Positions 9,299 through 20,781 of a stretch of 64,000 nucleotides of DNA are shown one piece after another. The notes under the pieces are model-generated. The model did no database searches and had not been told where the DNA came from. It was given only the letters and a program-made list of their open reading frames with translations. Location of the stretch: positions 832,861-896,860 of the forward strand of contig JAUHXU010000001.1 in assembly GCA_030426805.1 (NCBI GenBank). The letters are read 5' to 3'. The position numbers and the translations under genes are program-made. Each line of letters starts with the position of its first letter. The stretch's first letter is position 1. This stretch comes from a bacterium. Its GTDB lineage: Bacteria; Planctomycetota; JAFGQW01.

Positions 9299-9924
9299 GG
9301 GCGCGGATCGCTAGGTGCGGGCTGGCGGTTCTCGTAGCAATGCTGCTGGGGTGCCACACGCCCGAAGGGACTGTCGCGCTGGGTGTTGGCGTCGCAGCCG
9401 GGCTCGGCGGATACGCGCCGAGCCACGAGATCGAGCAGATCTACTACCTCGGCGTATTCGATCCTCGCGAGCAGGTGCCGCCCGCGGTGTATCGTGTGCG
9501 GGTCCGCGGCCAAGCGAGTCTCATCTCAAACGTGAAGTTCGCATCCGGCTGGGTGCGCGCCGAGTTGGTCGATTCGTTGGGGACAAAACTGAGCTTCGGC
9601 ACCGAGACTGACCTGCTCGAGGCCGCAAATAGCGAGAGCCTCCTCGCGCAGATTCACACACAGCGGAAGCTAGTCCTCTTCGGGCCCGAGGGGTTTCGCC
9701 CGGCGCCGAAGAACCATCGACTCGTTCTGGTAATGGGAACTAGCCCAGCTTCCTTCTTTGAGGCTGTCGACCAGGCGCTCGGTAGCGTAGCGACTGCGCG
9801 CGCGGAGCAGAGCCGTGCGAAGCTAGATCGCGAGTTACTCCAGGCCCTCCAGGCGTTGCGCGCGGATGAGGCGCGGCTCGCGTCGGTCCGCGACGACATC
9901 CAAACGATCAAGGGAAGCGACTGA
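9295..9924 (+). CDS. lipoprotein with C-terminal coiled coil, second gene of operon
   Basis: A 209-aa protein with a GTG start overlapping the preceding stop (GTGA). The signal ends in lipobox LLGC with Cys20. A beta-rich middle (VYRVRVRGQASLISNVKFASGWVR) is followed by an alpha-helical, probably coiled-coil C-terminus (LDRELLQALQALRADEARLASV). Its stop overlaps the start of the next gene by one base (TGATG). No known family recognised; coupling to both neighbours says the three proteins are made together. Confidence 0.8.
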   Translation: MRARIARCGLAVLVAMLLGCHTPEGTVALGVGVAAGLGGYAPSHEIEQIYYLGVFDPREQVPPAVYRVRVRGQASLISNVKFASGWVRAELVDSLGTKLSFGTETDLLEAANSESLLAQIHTQRKLVLFGPEGFRPAPKNHRLVLVMGTSPASFFEAVDQALGSVATARAEQSRAKLDRELLQALQALRADEARLASVRDDIQTIKGSD

Positions 9925-12900
9925 TGCGCAAGTACAACGCCGGGCTCATCGCGTGCGTCCTCATCCTCGGTGGTTGCGCGGTACTCACCGTCGACGTCGA
10001 CGTCTACAAGGGGCCGCTCGCCAACCACCTCGACGTGCAGGTGCATCAGCTCGCGGCGATCGCGATCGGAGCCAAGCCGATCCTTGGCCAGCTTCGGTTT
10101 CGACTCGAGGCGGAAGCGGGCGGCGCCGAACTGTTCCTCGACTGCCTTCGCGCATCGGATCACTACCTCCCGGAGAAGGAGTGGAGGCTCTATGCTCCCG
10201 CGTGGTGCAGTTCCAGCGCTCGACAAGTCAACCTGATCCTGTCACTGTACGATGACACCTCGGGCAGCAGGTACGCGCCGTTCGTTCGGCGCGCGCAAGA
10301 TGCACTGAATAGGTACAAGGACGCCTGGACGGGTTTTCGTTCCGACGTGACGATCCCGCTACCTGAAAAGCGCAACGACAACAACGACGCGTTGATCCAG
10401 GGCTACAGGGAGTTCATGGAGGGGGACGACGGATTTCGCTCGTATTGGAGCCTTCTCAAGGCCTCGAGTAAGCTGTCCGACGTCTCCAGCCTCGCGGTCT
10501 TCACAGGGAGTCGCCAGCACCAGAACAAGCAAACCAAACAGATTACCAAGCACGCCGATTGGTCGGCGAACGCCGTGTTCGATGCCATGTCGAATTCCAG
10601 TCTTCCCGCCGAACACGCTAAGCTGCTGTTCCCCAACGAGGCGGCCCGTCAAAAACAGTTCATTAATAGCATACGTCAAATATCCCGCGATTTTCTCGCG
10701 GCGCGTGAGGCACTCCACGACCTACTGATCGCCAGTCTGGAGGCGACAGCCCAGGGAGACTCCGAATGGCACGACTTGTCCGTGCTCGAAGCCATCACGG
10801 ACTTGATCGCTCTTCTGCTCGAGCCGACGCATGCCGCTGCGGCTTTGACCGTCGGCTCCGAGAGCGAGACGATCGCTCGGTTGATTAGCCTGATGCGCAG
10901 CGACGAATCAGTCAGCCGAGGGCTACCGTCGTTCAGACCGCACGAGAACATCCAACGCTCGCAAAAGTCGGTGTTCTCGAAGCCTCAACAAGAGCAACTA
11001 GTCCGGGAACTGAAGCGCCAACTGATGCTTAATCCAGTGATCGCTGCGAAGGCACTGTTGCAGGCCGACCTGATCTTTCGCGAGTCGTCCGAGCTGACTA
11101 CGCTGAGAGGCGTACGCGAGGCGGGGCTCACCGATTGGTTCTCATCGAAACAAAAACGCCGCTTCGGGCTCACCCGCGGCCCGATAGCAGCGGGCGGATC
11201 AGAGAAGCCCATGCCGGTTCCGACGTGGGACGAGACGGACCGCGACCTCTTCCTACGCGACGCAGCGTTGAAGAAGACGCTGCCGACCGGCCTCGGTGGC
11301 GGCCGGCTTCCCGAAGGCCTAGAGACATTGATCAAGAACTTTCTCGAGCACAGTTCGCAGGGTTGCGGCAAGGCGAGCCAGGTCGCGCTCAACAACTTGA
11401 TCTACGCCTACGTGCGATTTGCCGCGAAGCTGCTCGCGATCGCCGACAACCAGATTCTCTTCAGCGAAGAGAGCGTCGGACTCGAGCGCTTCGTCATGGT
11501 GCTGCAGTCCATCGGTAACTCGATTCTCGTGCAGGCCGACGAACTGAAGCACCGCTTCCCCGACCCGGAGAAGAGCAAACGGGCGCTCGAACGTGAGAAG
11601 CGAGCGCTCGGGATTGTCGGCCTCGACTGGCCGACGTTCGCGAGCGACGTGCTCGACGGCAACGACCAGCATCTTCTCTCGAAGTCGACCGCCCTCGAGG
11701 CGGCTCTAAACGGCGTGAGGGTGAAGAAAGAGGCCGTGAAGACGCGGAAGATCCTCGTGTCCAACGCGGAGGCGAAGATCAGGGAGCAAGCTTCGACGCT
11801 GGCCAAGTTGAGTGCCGCGCACGCGTGGGAGAAGCAGAAGCTTGACAACCTCGACCAGGCCGGAAAACTGCTCGCCGAGGACACGGAGGATCTTGGCGCG
11901 TTGAACTGGGTATGCGCCTTCAAGGCCGTCATGACATCTCTGGTCACGACGGCTGGCAATATCAAGCCGGCCGAATTTCTCCAGGCGATGCATGACGCGG
12001 CTGAGGAACAGCGCGAACTGACCACAAAGAACAATGCCGGCGCGTCCCAGACGCTGCGCTTGGAGCGGCTCGAGGCCGCGCTCACTGTCTTTGCCGCGCC
12101 GGCGATCCAGGGGTTCCCGAGTGCCGCGAAGAAGCGCGAGGCTGCGTATATGGACGTCCGTGACGCACTCAATGCCGCCATCAAGTCGGCGAAGACCGCG
12201 GAGGACAGCGCCGAGGACTCCGTCAAGGCGCGTGGTGTGGCGCTCAAGACAGCCACGAAGAAAGTGCGCGACGCCGACAAGAACCGGCAGTTGCTTGTCG
12301 ACACGGAGACGCTCCTGGATGAGAGGACGATCACCCCGAAGATTGACGAGTCGGAAACGAAGCCGAAGCCCGTCGAGTTCGCCACAATTGTCGATCGACT
12401 GATGGAAGGCTCGAATGTCACGTCAGAACGCTTGCTCGACCAGTTGCGGAAGAAGGTGGTCGAGCAGAAGAGCGTCACACCATCGCGGCATCCGCGCGCA
12501 GCGCTTCTCGCCACCGCGGAGAAGGTGCTGGTGAAGGCGAGTTTCGAGGACCTGCCGGCAAGCGAGACGCGCGCGCGAGAGGCCTGGGAAGCGCTGGAGA
12601 ATTCGCTTGCTAAGGCGACGAAGAAGGCAGTCGAAGCGGTTGAGGCTGCGAAGAGGGAGGAGTCCACAGCGAAGGAGAGCCTTGCTGACGCAAGCGCTGC
12701 GCTCAGATCGGCAACGACCCATCGCGAGAGCGTCGAACGCGCACGAACCCTGCTCGACGAGGCGTCTACTTCTATCACGCCGGAACTGAAAGCGCCCGTG
12801 CGCCCGTTCAAAGAGATCGTCGCGGACCTTCTCGATGGCGCACCCATCGAACCCGCCGATCTGAGCGACGAGCTGGCTCGTATTGCAAGCGAGCAGCGCA

Positions 12901-14480
12901 TCGAGACGGCGAAGCAGAAATCGGATCATCTTCGACTGAGACGCTTGGATGCCGCGATCGACGTTTTCCGACCGAGCCGGCTGCCCGGCCTGGCGACGTC
13001 CGCCGTCACCCGCGACGAGGCGCGTGCTGCCGTCGTGACGCAACTCGCAGCCGCGACCTCGAGGCAGAAGAGAGCCGTCGATCGTGCGTCGACGCTTGTG
13101 AGAGATGGCGAGGCCGAACGGAACAAGCGCGAGGCTGCGAAGGCCGGCGCGATGGCTGACGTGAAGAAGGCAAGTGCCGACCTGAGCAGCGCAGAGGAGG
13201 CCGCCAAAGAACTCTCCGACGAAGTCTCGCGTCGCACGCGCGCTGTGCCGGAGCTTCGGTCCAGCCGTGACGCGGTCGCCATGTCCTTGATCGGCGGCGA
13301 GGCGACGACCGCAACTGTCTTCCGCGAGAAGTGGCTGAAGGCGCTCGACGAACTGGGCTCGAACGAAGCGAAGGATGCGATGTGGGTGATCGAGGGTACC
13401 CCACGCCCACTGAACGTCCCTGTGCCGGACGAGAGCGCGGCCATCGAGGCCAAGGAGGTGCTCGATCAAGTGATCGCGGTCCTCAGGCAGCAACTTCTTG
13501 AGGCGAAGAAGTCAGGGAACGAGGAGCGCGTGCACCGACTCGAGAAGACGATTTATGCGGCCTACATGCAGCGCTCGGGAATGATCTACCTGCGTCCGGC
13601 GGCAGCCTTCCTCCGGAACAGCTATCCGGTCGCGGCGTTGCAGGGTGACCCGGGCCTCAGCTGGACGAATCGCCTCGGGCGACAATTCTGGCGCAACCTG
13701 CCGGGTTACGAGACCGTCCGCGGGCTGGCGAACCCGAACGAACATCGGCGTGCCGAGACGATCGAGGAGATCGACAAGCGCTACTGGCAGAACATCAACC
13801 GCGTGCGGGTCGTCGGCGCCGGCAACACGAACTACGTGATCGCGAAAGACGACGTCGGAAACTGGTATGTGAAACAATACGCCGCGGACCCGGAGCCGAT
13901 CATTCAGTCCGCGAGGAGCCTGGCGCTCGCGGCAGCGCCGGGGCTAAACAGCGAAGCGCTGCAGAAGCTCGGCAAGGAGGCGTCCGAAGGCGTGGCGACG
14001 GTCGATTCACGATCGGAGCTCGGCAAGCTGTTCGACAAGTACGAGGCCGAGTACGTCACGAGGACGGACCGCACTTTCGAGACCCTGCTGAAGGAGATTA
14101 CCGACCGGGCACTCGCGCAGAAGCTGAAGAGTGACGAGGCCATGAAGGCCGGTTTCACCGGCGATGTCACCAACGCGAAGCTCGACACCGCCGTCGACAA
14201 GGCCTGGAAGGACCTCGTCTTCCCGGCGGAGGCCGAGATGACAGGCAGCAGGTCGGCCGATCGCTCCCTCCAGATCATCGACACCCTTCAACGCGTCCGG
14301 CGCTTCTACGAGCGGGTGCGGGCGGAGATCCCGGAGAGCGACAAGCGCGAGGCCGCGACGAAGAGCCTTCAGGCGATCGTCGCCGCGTTCCTTGAGCGGT
14401 TCCACGGCGAGCGCAAGAAAGCGACCGGCGACTTCGAGAAAGCAGTGCTGTTCATCTCGGAGGCGACCGGGTCGGGGTAG
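9924..14480 (+). CDS. giant coiled-coil lipoprotein with internal repeats
   Basis: A 1518-aa protein. The signal peptide ends in lipobox LGGC, Cys18, followed by VDVDVYKGPLANHLDVQVHQLAAIAIGAKP. Residues about 560-1130 are highly charged helix with a module of about 145-150 aa repeated: RLERLEAALTVF near 711, HPRAALLATAEKVL near 856 and RLRRLDAAIDVF near 1005. Each of these ends in a block like FKEIVADLLDGAPIEP. The last 330 residues form a separate domain (NRVRVVGAGNTNYVIAKDD). No enzymatic motif found. It is likely a large periplasmic or surface fibre; an envelope or contact role is inferred only. Confidence 0.85.
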   Translation: MRKYNAGLIACVLILGGCAVLTVDVDVYKGPLANHLDVQVHQLAAIAIGAKPILGQLRFRLEAEAGGAELFLDCLRASDHYLPEKEWRLYAPAWCSSSARQVNLILSLYDDTSGSRYAPFVRRAQDALNRYKDAWTGFRSDVTIPLPEKRNDNNDALIQGYREFMEGDDGFRSYWSLLKASSKLSDVSSLAVFTGSRQHQNKQTKQITKHADWSANAVFDAMSNSSLPAEHAKLLFPNEAARQKQFINSIRQISRDFLAAREALHDLLIASLEATAQGDSEWHDLSVLEAITDLIALLLEPTHAAAALTVGSESETIARLISLMRSDESVSRGLPSFRPHENIQRSQKSVFSKPQQEQLVRELKRQLMLNPVIAAKALLQADLIFRESSELTTLRGVREAGLTDWFSSKQKRRFGLTRGPIAAGGSEKPMPVPTWDETDRDLFLRDAALKKTLPTGLGGGRLPEGLETLIKNFLEHSSQGCGKASQVALNNLIYAYVRFAAKLLAIADNQILFSEESVGLERFVMVLQSIGNSILVQADELKHRFPDPEKSKRALEREKRALGIVGLDWPTFASDVLDGNDQHLLSKSTALEAALNGVRVKKEAVKTRKILVSNAEAKIREQASTLAKLSAAHAWEKQKLDNLDQAGKLLAEDTEDLGALNWVCAFKAVMTSLVTTAGNIKPAEFLQAMHDAAEEQRELTTKNNAGASQTLRLERLEAALTVFAAPAIQGFPSAAKKREAAYMDVRDALNAAIKSAKTAEDSAEDSVKARGVALKTATKKVRDADKNRQLLVDTETLLDERTITPKIDESETKPKPVEFATIVDRLMEGSNVTSERLLDQLRKKVVEQKSVTPSRHPRAALLATAEKVLVKASFEDLPASETRAREAWEALENSLAKATKKAVEAVEAAKREESTAKESLADASAALRSATTHRESVERARTLLDEASTSITPELKAPVRPFKEIVADLLDGAPIEPADLSDELARIASEQRIETAKQKSDHLRLRRLDAAIDVFRPSRLPGLATSAVTRDEARAAVVTQLAAATSRQKRAVDRASTLVRDGEAERNKREAAKAGAMADVKKASADLSSAEEAAKELSDEVSRRTRAVPELRSSRDAVAMSLIGGEATTATVFREKWLKALDELGSNEAKDAMWVIEGTPRPLNVPVPDESAAIEAKEVLDQVIAVLRQQLLEAKKSGNEERVHRLEKTIYAAYMQRSGMIYLRPAAAFLRNSYPVAALQGDPGLSWTNRLGRQFWRNLPGYETVRGLANPNEHRRAETIEEIDKRYWQNINRVRVVGAGNTNYVIAKDDVGNWYVKQYAADPEPIIQSARSLALAAAPGLNSEALQKLGKEASEGVATVDSRSELGKLFDKYEAEYVTRTDRTFETLLKEITDRALAQKLKSDEAMKAGFTGDVTNAKLDTAVDKAWKDLVFPAEAEMTGSRSADRSLQIIDTLQRVRRFYERVRAEIPESDKREAATKSLQAIVAAFLERFHGERKKATGDFEKAVLFISEATGSG

Positions 14481-14516
14481 GTCGGCTACACGTGATTCGT
14501 TGAGCTGTATTGACCA

Positions 14517-14601
14517 GTATTGACCACGACGTGATCTGACACCCGTCGGAAGGCGGGCCCCCGGCCGTCGGTCAGTTGCCAGATCAAGTCGTGGTCAATA
14601 C
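14517..14601. repeat. long inverted repeat between operon and amidohydrolase gene
   Basis: Arms at 14517-14538 and 14580-14601 are complementary at 21 of 22 positions, with a GC-rich 41-nt loop. A direct repeat GTATTGACCA GTATTGACCA straddles the left arm start (14507-14526). It lies 36 bp after the lipoprotein operon and 28 bp before the amidohydrolase start. There is no T-tract, so a simple terminator is not obvious; it could be an operator, a processing hairpin or a miniature element end. Confidence 0.65.
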
Positions 14602-14629
14602 ACATTGGACGAAACCAGGGAGAGAAAAC

Positions 14630-16147
14630 ATGAAGGCGATTCTCAGCACGATCGTCACCACGTGCGCGCTTGTCGGCTGCTGCTCCAATGCGCCACCACC
14701 GGAGATCGACGTCCCCGTCATCGACATGCATGCGCACGTCTTCAATGTTCGAGACCTCCCTGCCAAAGGGATTCTCGATGCATTAGCGGCGCGCAAAGGC
14801 TGGAGTGTGCCGTCTTGGCTGACTCAGGCCATCGCGAACTACCTCTACTCGAGAACGCCGCGGGATCGGGAGGGCGTCTTGGAAGCGCAATCGTCCTCTG
14901 AGCTAACCGAGAAGGAGCGAGCTGCCCTGCGCGATTTGGTGCTTGGCCATCAGGTCCAAGACGAGTTCCAGGCCCGTGGCTTCTCGGATGAGGAACTCAT
15001 CGCCGGAGCCCTCAAGCGACTCGGCTTCCTCAATGACCACGGCGACGCTCAACATGCTGAAGGCCTGATTGGTAGCCTCACGGGCACGATCGCGCTTCTC
15101 CGAACCGCCACACGATCACGCCAGGGCGTTGTAGACAGCATGGTGAAGGCGTTCGGCGGCCAACCTACGCTCTACGCGCACCACATGATGGATCTGGAGC
15201 GCGCCTACGCCGAACAGCCGCCAGTCCCGTTTTCCGAGCAGGCCGAGCAGATCGCTCGCCTGGTGAAGAAGAACCCGGAGTTGCTCACCTTCGTTGCCTT
15301 CGACCCGTTTCGTGGCGACCATGCGATGAAGATGGTGCGAAGAGGTCGCGAGTTGGGCGCGTTGGGTGTCAAGTTCTACCCGCCCAGCGGATACCGTCCA
15401 CTCGGAAATTCCATACCCAAGCGACCTGACCAGCTCGGGCCACTGCAGTCCCAGTGGGATTCACGCTATGGCCGGCTTGGCGCCGATCCTAACGCCAAGC
15501 TCAACGCTCTGTGCGAAGACCTTTTCGCCTACTGCCAGAGGGAGGGGATGCCCATTTTCCTGCACTGCACGCGACATGGCTTCGAGGCGGCGGATGGCTA
15601 CGGAGTGCATCACTCCGACCCGGAGCACTGGGTTGGCGTGCTCAAGGCCTACCCAGGGCTCCGCGTGGCTTTCGGGCATGCCGGAGGATACAAGGGATGG
15701 AGCAACGCGAAGACATGGACTCCGAACCCGGCGAACCCGGGTGTTGGAGCTGACAAGTCGTTCGAGCGGAAGGTGTACGAGCTCTGCATCACCTACAAGA
15801 ACGCGTACGCCGACTTCGGGTATCACGGATTCCACGGCAGTTCGGTGAACACCGTGCTCGGCGACGCCCTCCGAGTCTTGCTCGGTCGCGACGACCAGGC
15901 CGCGCACCAGTTCAGCACAAAGATCATGTACGGATCTGACTGGTACATGGTTCTCTCCGAAGGGGACCCTGCGAGCGGCCTTCGGGCGTTTGATAGTGTT
16001 TTCCGAGACGAACTCGGCCGTCACCGCAAGGCGTTCTTTGCGGGAAATGCAGCGAGGTTTCTCGACCTTCAATCACTGCTCGATGCTGGTTTCTTCCAGG
16101 GAGCCCAGCACGCCCGAATCGCGGATCTTCTCGCGAGGCTTCGGTAG
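14630..16147 (+). CDS. lipoprotein metal-dependent amidohydrolase (TIM barrel)
   Basis: A 505-aa protein from ATG 14630, with GGGAGA seven bases upstream. Lipobox LVGC puts the lipidated Cys at 17. The core matches the amidohydrolase_2 superfamily: VIDMHAHVFN with metal ligands H34 and H36, GVKFYPPSG, IFLHCTRHG, VAFGHAGG and the late GSDWYM with the metal Asp. The substrate is unknown; the family contains decarboxylases and hydrolases. A lipid-anchored form would act in the periplasm. It carries the inverted repeat 14517-14601 in its 5' region and is not translationally coupled to the upstream operon. Confidence 0.85.
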   Translation: MKAILSTIVTTCALVGCCSNAPPPEIDVPVIDMHAHVFNVRDLPAKGILDALAARKGWSVPSWLTQAIANYLYSRTPRDREGVLEAQSSSELTEKERAALRDLVLGHQVQDEFQARGFSDEELIAGALKRLGFLNDHGDAQHAEGLIGSLTGTIALLRTATRSRQGVVDSMVKAFGGQPTLYAHHMMDLERAYAEQPPVPFSEQAEQIARLVKKNPELLTFVAFDPFRGDHAMKMVRRGRELGALGVKFYPPSGYRPLGNSIPKRPDQLGPLQSQWDSRYGRLGADPNAKLNALCEDLFAYCQREGMPIFLHCTRHGFEAADGYGVHHSDPEHWVGVLKAYPGLRVAFGHAGGYKGWSNAKTWTPNPANPGVGADKSFERKVYELCITYKNAYADFGYHGFHGSSVNTVLGDALRVLLGRDDQAAHQFSTKIMYGSDWYMVLSEGDPASGLRAFDSVFRDELGRHRKAFFAGNAARFLDLQSLLDAGFFQGAQHARIADLLARLR

Positions 16148-16149
16148 GC

Positions 16150-16405
16150 TCACCGCAGGTCGGAAGAGGCCGGCTGTATCCTGTGCGATCCCGGCTTCTT
16201 CACGGGATTGCCGAACTCGAGCTTCTGCCAGTAGCCCACCGGCGGCCGTGGGATGTCGTGTTTCTTGCAGATCTTCGCCAGCCCCACGTCCGACAGCCCG
16301 TACTCGGCGCGACCTTTCGCATCGGGGCTGCCCAGATCTCGTCGTAGAGCTGTTGGCGAACCACCGGTCGAACAGCGCGTTCGTGTGCTCGGTCTTCGTT
16401 GCCAC
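16150..16405 (-). pseudogene. broken HTH-type small protein gene
   Basis: From GTG 16405 the frame reads ALFDRWF. A one-base shift gives VRQQLYDEIWAAPMRKVA, and a second shift near 16318 gives EYGLSDVGLAKICKKH, then PRPPVGYWQKLEFGNP. Joined, they form the familiar module of HTH proteins ending in IPxPPxGYW. Two frameshifts within about 60 codons mark it as decayed. It lies 4 bp downstream of the nuclease gene on the same strand. Confidence 0.6.
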
Positions 16406-16409
16406 GGGT

Positions 16410-16835
16410 TCAGTCTACTCGGATGTCGTACTTCAGCAGCAAACGAGGCATCACGTCATCAAGGTTCTGCACCTCGGCGTCGGTGAGCTGGATCAGATTC
16501 AACCCGTGCTTTTCGTAGATCGCGAGCTTCGTCGCCTTGCGCGCTGCATACCGCGGGTCGTTCTCCAGCCCCCAATACTCGATGTAGACCTTCCCTGACG
16601 GAAGATAGAAATCGCAGTAGAGATCCTCCTCGATCGGGAGGCGTCGCTCGTATGCGTGGACGACTCCGGCGACGTAGAGCCAGTTGTCGATCAGGAGTTC
16701 GGCCTTGGATCGCACGACGTGCCCGTCCGTTGCTCGGTGCGTCGGCGGGAACTTGCTGCGGAAGTCATCCTGCTCCGATGACTTCTCGTCCGGCGACGCT
16801 GACTGTGTTCCTTGGATCTCCTGAATCGTCGTCAC
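16410..16835 (-). CDS. PD-(D/E)XK-like nuclease module, split from HTH module
   Basis: A 141-aa module: RSKAELLIDNWLYVAGVVHAY, a short linker, then EEDLYCDFYLPSGKVYIEYW and ARKATKLAIYEKHGLNLIQL. The order E ... D ... ExY ... K fits a restriction-like fold. From memory, homologues carry two HTH-like modules in front in one protein. Here the frame upstream of the annotated GTG/ATG continues as ILANKSLVTTIQEIQ without a stop, so the modules are separated by a frameshift near 16870. It may still be translated by ATGA coupling at 16832-16835. Likely a mobile-element or DNA-processing nuclease. Confidence 0.65.
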   Translation of the reverse strand: MTTIQEIQGTQSASPDEKSSEQDDFRSKFPPTHRATDGHVVRSKAELLIDNWLYVAGVVHAYERRLPIEEDLYCDFYLPSGKVYIEYWGLENDPRYAARKATKLAIYEKHGLNLIQLTDAEVQNLDDVMPRLLLKYDIRVD

Positions 16836-17302
16836 GAGACTCTTGTTTGCGAGGATCGAATTCCGTACGGGATGCCGGTGCGGTCGTGCTCGTGCTGCTC
16901 GCCACCGAGCTTGGTCCCCTGGGGCGTGAGTACCCAGCCCTTCACGCCCTTCCGAATCCAGCCCAGCTCCGACAGGATCGCGTTTACCTTTTGGGCGGAG
17001 AGGGCGTGCTCCTTGCCGATGGCGGTTGACGAGAGAGCCGCTTCTCCCTCCGTCGCTTCGGCCGACGTTCGGAACATGTCGTCATCGGCGATCGTCATCG
17101 GCCAGACGATGTAGCGCCCGAACTGCTTGCTCTCGCGGTAGTCGCCACCCTTCGCTCGGCCGGTCTCGGTCAATGCCCACGCATCGTCCGCCTTCTCGAC
17201 GAGTCCGTGCTCGAGGAGGACGTTGAAGACCGACCGTGAGGGCAAGTTGAGCTGCCGTGCGAGCGCGCTTGACGAGACGGGATCGGGGGCTTGGGCGGGC
17301 AT
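16832..17302 (-). CDS. duplicated HTH/winged-helix module, N-terminal half of split nuclease
   Basis: About 156 aa from ATG 17302 (GGGAG eight bases upstream). It holds two similar DNA-binding-like units: ALARQLNLPSRSVFNVLLEHG...WALTETGRAKGG and STAIGKEHALSAQKVNAILSELG...WVLTPQGTKLGG. After HDRTGIPYG the frame runs into an abrupt tail RSSQTRVS, whereas a neighbouring frame there continues smoothly into the nuclease. The full-length ancestor was therefore an HTH-HTH-nuclease protein. An indel, sequencing error or programmed shift could explain it. Confidence 0.65.
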   Translation of the reverse strand: MPAQAPDPVSSSALARQLNLPSRSVFNVLLEHGLVEKADDAWALTETGRAKGGDYRESKQFGRYIVWPMTIADDDMFRTSAEATEGEAALSSTAIGKEHALSAQKVNAILSELGWIRKGVKGWVLTPQGTKLGGEQHEHDRTGIPYGIRSSQTRVS

Positions 17303-17533
17303 GGTCGGGACTCCCGAGGTCAATGGCATCCACTCACTGGTTCGCTTCCAGCCTACGCGATCGCCATGCGCCGCACCAACCAGTTCTCTGACCGGGACTT
17401 GGGGGGCTGGCGCGACGCTCCATGCCTCACAATCCGCGAATGCTTGCGAGCAACCGTGCATCGTGCATCGCCCGATTTGAGGAAGCCACCCGTTGATGCC
17501 GACCGGCTATTCAGCGAGGACCAGGAGGTAGGC

Positions 17534-17719
17534 ATGGCGAAGTTGATCGCGTGTACGGCGTGCAAGAAGAAGCTGTCGGTCGACGCGACCGCGTGCCCGA
17601 AGTGCGGGCACACGAGCCGCTCCGGGACGTCCCGCGCGGGGAACCGAAAGGCCCCTCCGGTGAACCCAGCGGGGAACCAAACCGGGGGTTGCGGGGAACT
17701 CTGCGGGGAACTCCGGTGA
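17534..17719 (+). CDS. short zinc-ribbon protein
   Basis: A 61-aa protein from ATG 17534 with AGGAGGT five bases upstream. It reads MAKLIACTACKKKLSVDATACPKCGH: two Cys pairs (CxxC...CxxCG) form a zinc ribbon. Many homologues continue into membrane segments; this one ends in a Gly/Asn/Pro tail encoded by short GGGGAAC-like DNA repeats, which suggests 3' decay or slippage. Function unknown. Confidence 0.6.
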   Translation: MAKLIACTACKKKLSVDATACPKCGHTSRSGTSRAGNRKAPPVNPAGNQTGGCGELCGELR

Positions 17720-18142
17720 ACTTTGCTTGAGCCATCCACATCGGTGAATACGGCCCGGCCGACATCGCCGCTACTGGTCGAGATCGCCGCCGATTCGGCG
17801 ATTTGGCGCCGACTACGGCATTCACCAGTCTGGATGGGCTGTGCTACCCGAGTGCGGTGTGGGGATGTAGGGGGTACCCGCGCGGGCACCCCTGCTCACC
17901 GAGGCCAGATTAGCGTAACGCTCTACAGGATATCGACTTACGCCCGATTCGCGGCCGATCTCGCTCCGAAAAACGCCCGGATCGGGGAACTCCGCGCCCG
18001 TCGCCGGCCGAGCTCGAGCGTCACATTAGTCAGGAAATGCGAGCCGCGGAGGGTCCAACGAGGAGTGGTTAATCGTGCGCCCACGAGCGGCGCTTTTCGG
18101 AGCCGCGGGAAACTCCTCTTGCACTACAGACTCGTGCCAGCA
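17720..18142. other. intergenic stretch, no convincing gene
   Basis: About 420 bp between the zinc-ribbon gene and the convergent chaperonin gene. Frames are open on both strands, but none has a plausible start and protein-like composition together. No strong terminator hairpin was found by eye. Confidence 0.4.
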
Positions 18143-19961
<1,819 letters not shown>

Positions 19962-19966
<5 letters not shown>

Positions 19967-20723
19967 CGCCTACTCCCCTTTCTGCTTCAAAGCGGATCGT
20001 TACGCCGTCGGCCCACTTCACTTTGAAACCCCGCCTCTTCAGCACCAGAAACATCGCAACAGACTTGAGCGTGCCCAACGCACGCCGATCAGGGCCAAAG
20101 AACTCCATTCGGTCCGGCACCAACTCAATGGTACCCGATACTCTCGTTCCGCTCCAAGACATCCCAACAGTAAGGTAGAGGTTTCCGGAGACGAAATCCG
20201 CCAAAGCTCTTTCCCCCCGGATGCACATCAGCTCCCACCGCAAGCTACGTGGAGGAAGTAGAATCGGGTTCAAGATCCGTTCTGAAGCACTGAATCGGCA
20301 CGAGTACTCTCTCTGACTCCCCGCCGAGATCGCTCCACGAAGGGACTCCGGCCGCCCAGTGGTCTCGCCGAGGCCCGAGAGCGTCACCGACGCGTTCTGC
20401 GTCCGGCTGATCTTGTTCTCGTAGGCTGTCTGGATCGCGATGGCGTCGGTGTAATTCTTGCAGATACTCCCTCGGCGAAGGTCGATGCTCAGCCTACCGC
20501 CAGTTGCGGCAACATAAAAGTCAGCCCGCTTTATCGAGCCCCGACGTACTGGGATCACATTGAACACAGCGTCTATATCGAATCTCAGCTCCCTCAAACT
20601 AGCGTCCGGGTTGACGTCGATGAGAACCAGACTCGCGTTTCTCACCGCCGGGGACAACCATCGATAGAGATGCGGCGCACAAGATACGACAGCGGTCGTG
20701 GCCTCGGGCTCAGGGTGCCGCAT
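19962..20723 (-). CDS. unknown protein coupled to the divergent chaperonin
   Basis: About 253 aa from ATG 20723 (GAGGAA seven bases upstream); an upstream in-frame start at 20798 would lie inside the promoter. No family recognised. It reads as a soluble mixed alpha/beta protein: [42 protein letters not shown], then near the end [21 protein letters not shown]. Its stop overlaps the chaperonin's proposed AUU start, so the two are made from one mRNA. It may be the chaperonin's client or adaptor; this is inference. Confidence 0.7.
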
Positions 20724-20781
20724 GGTCGTTTCCTCGGAGTTCATCGAATCTACTGGGTTCCCTCCAGTGCTCACCGTTGGA

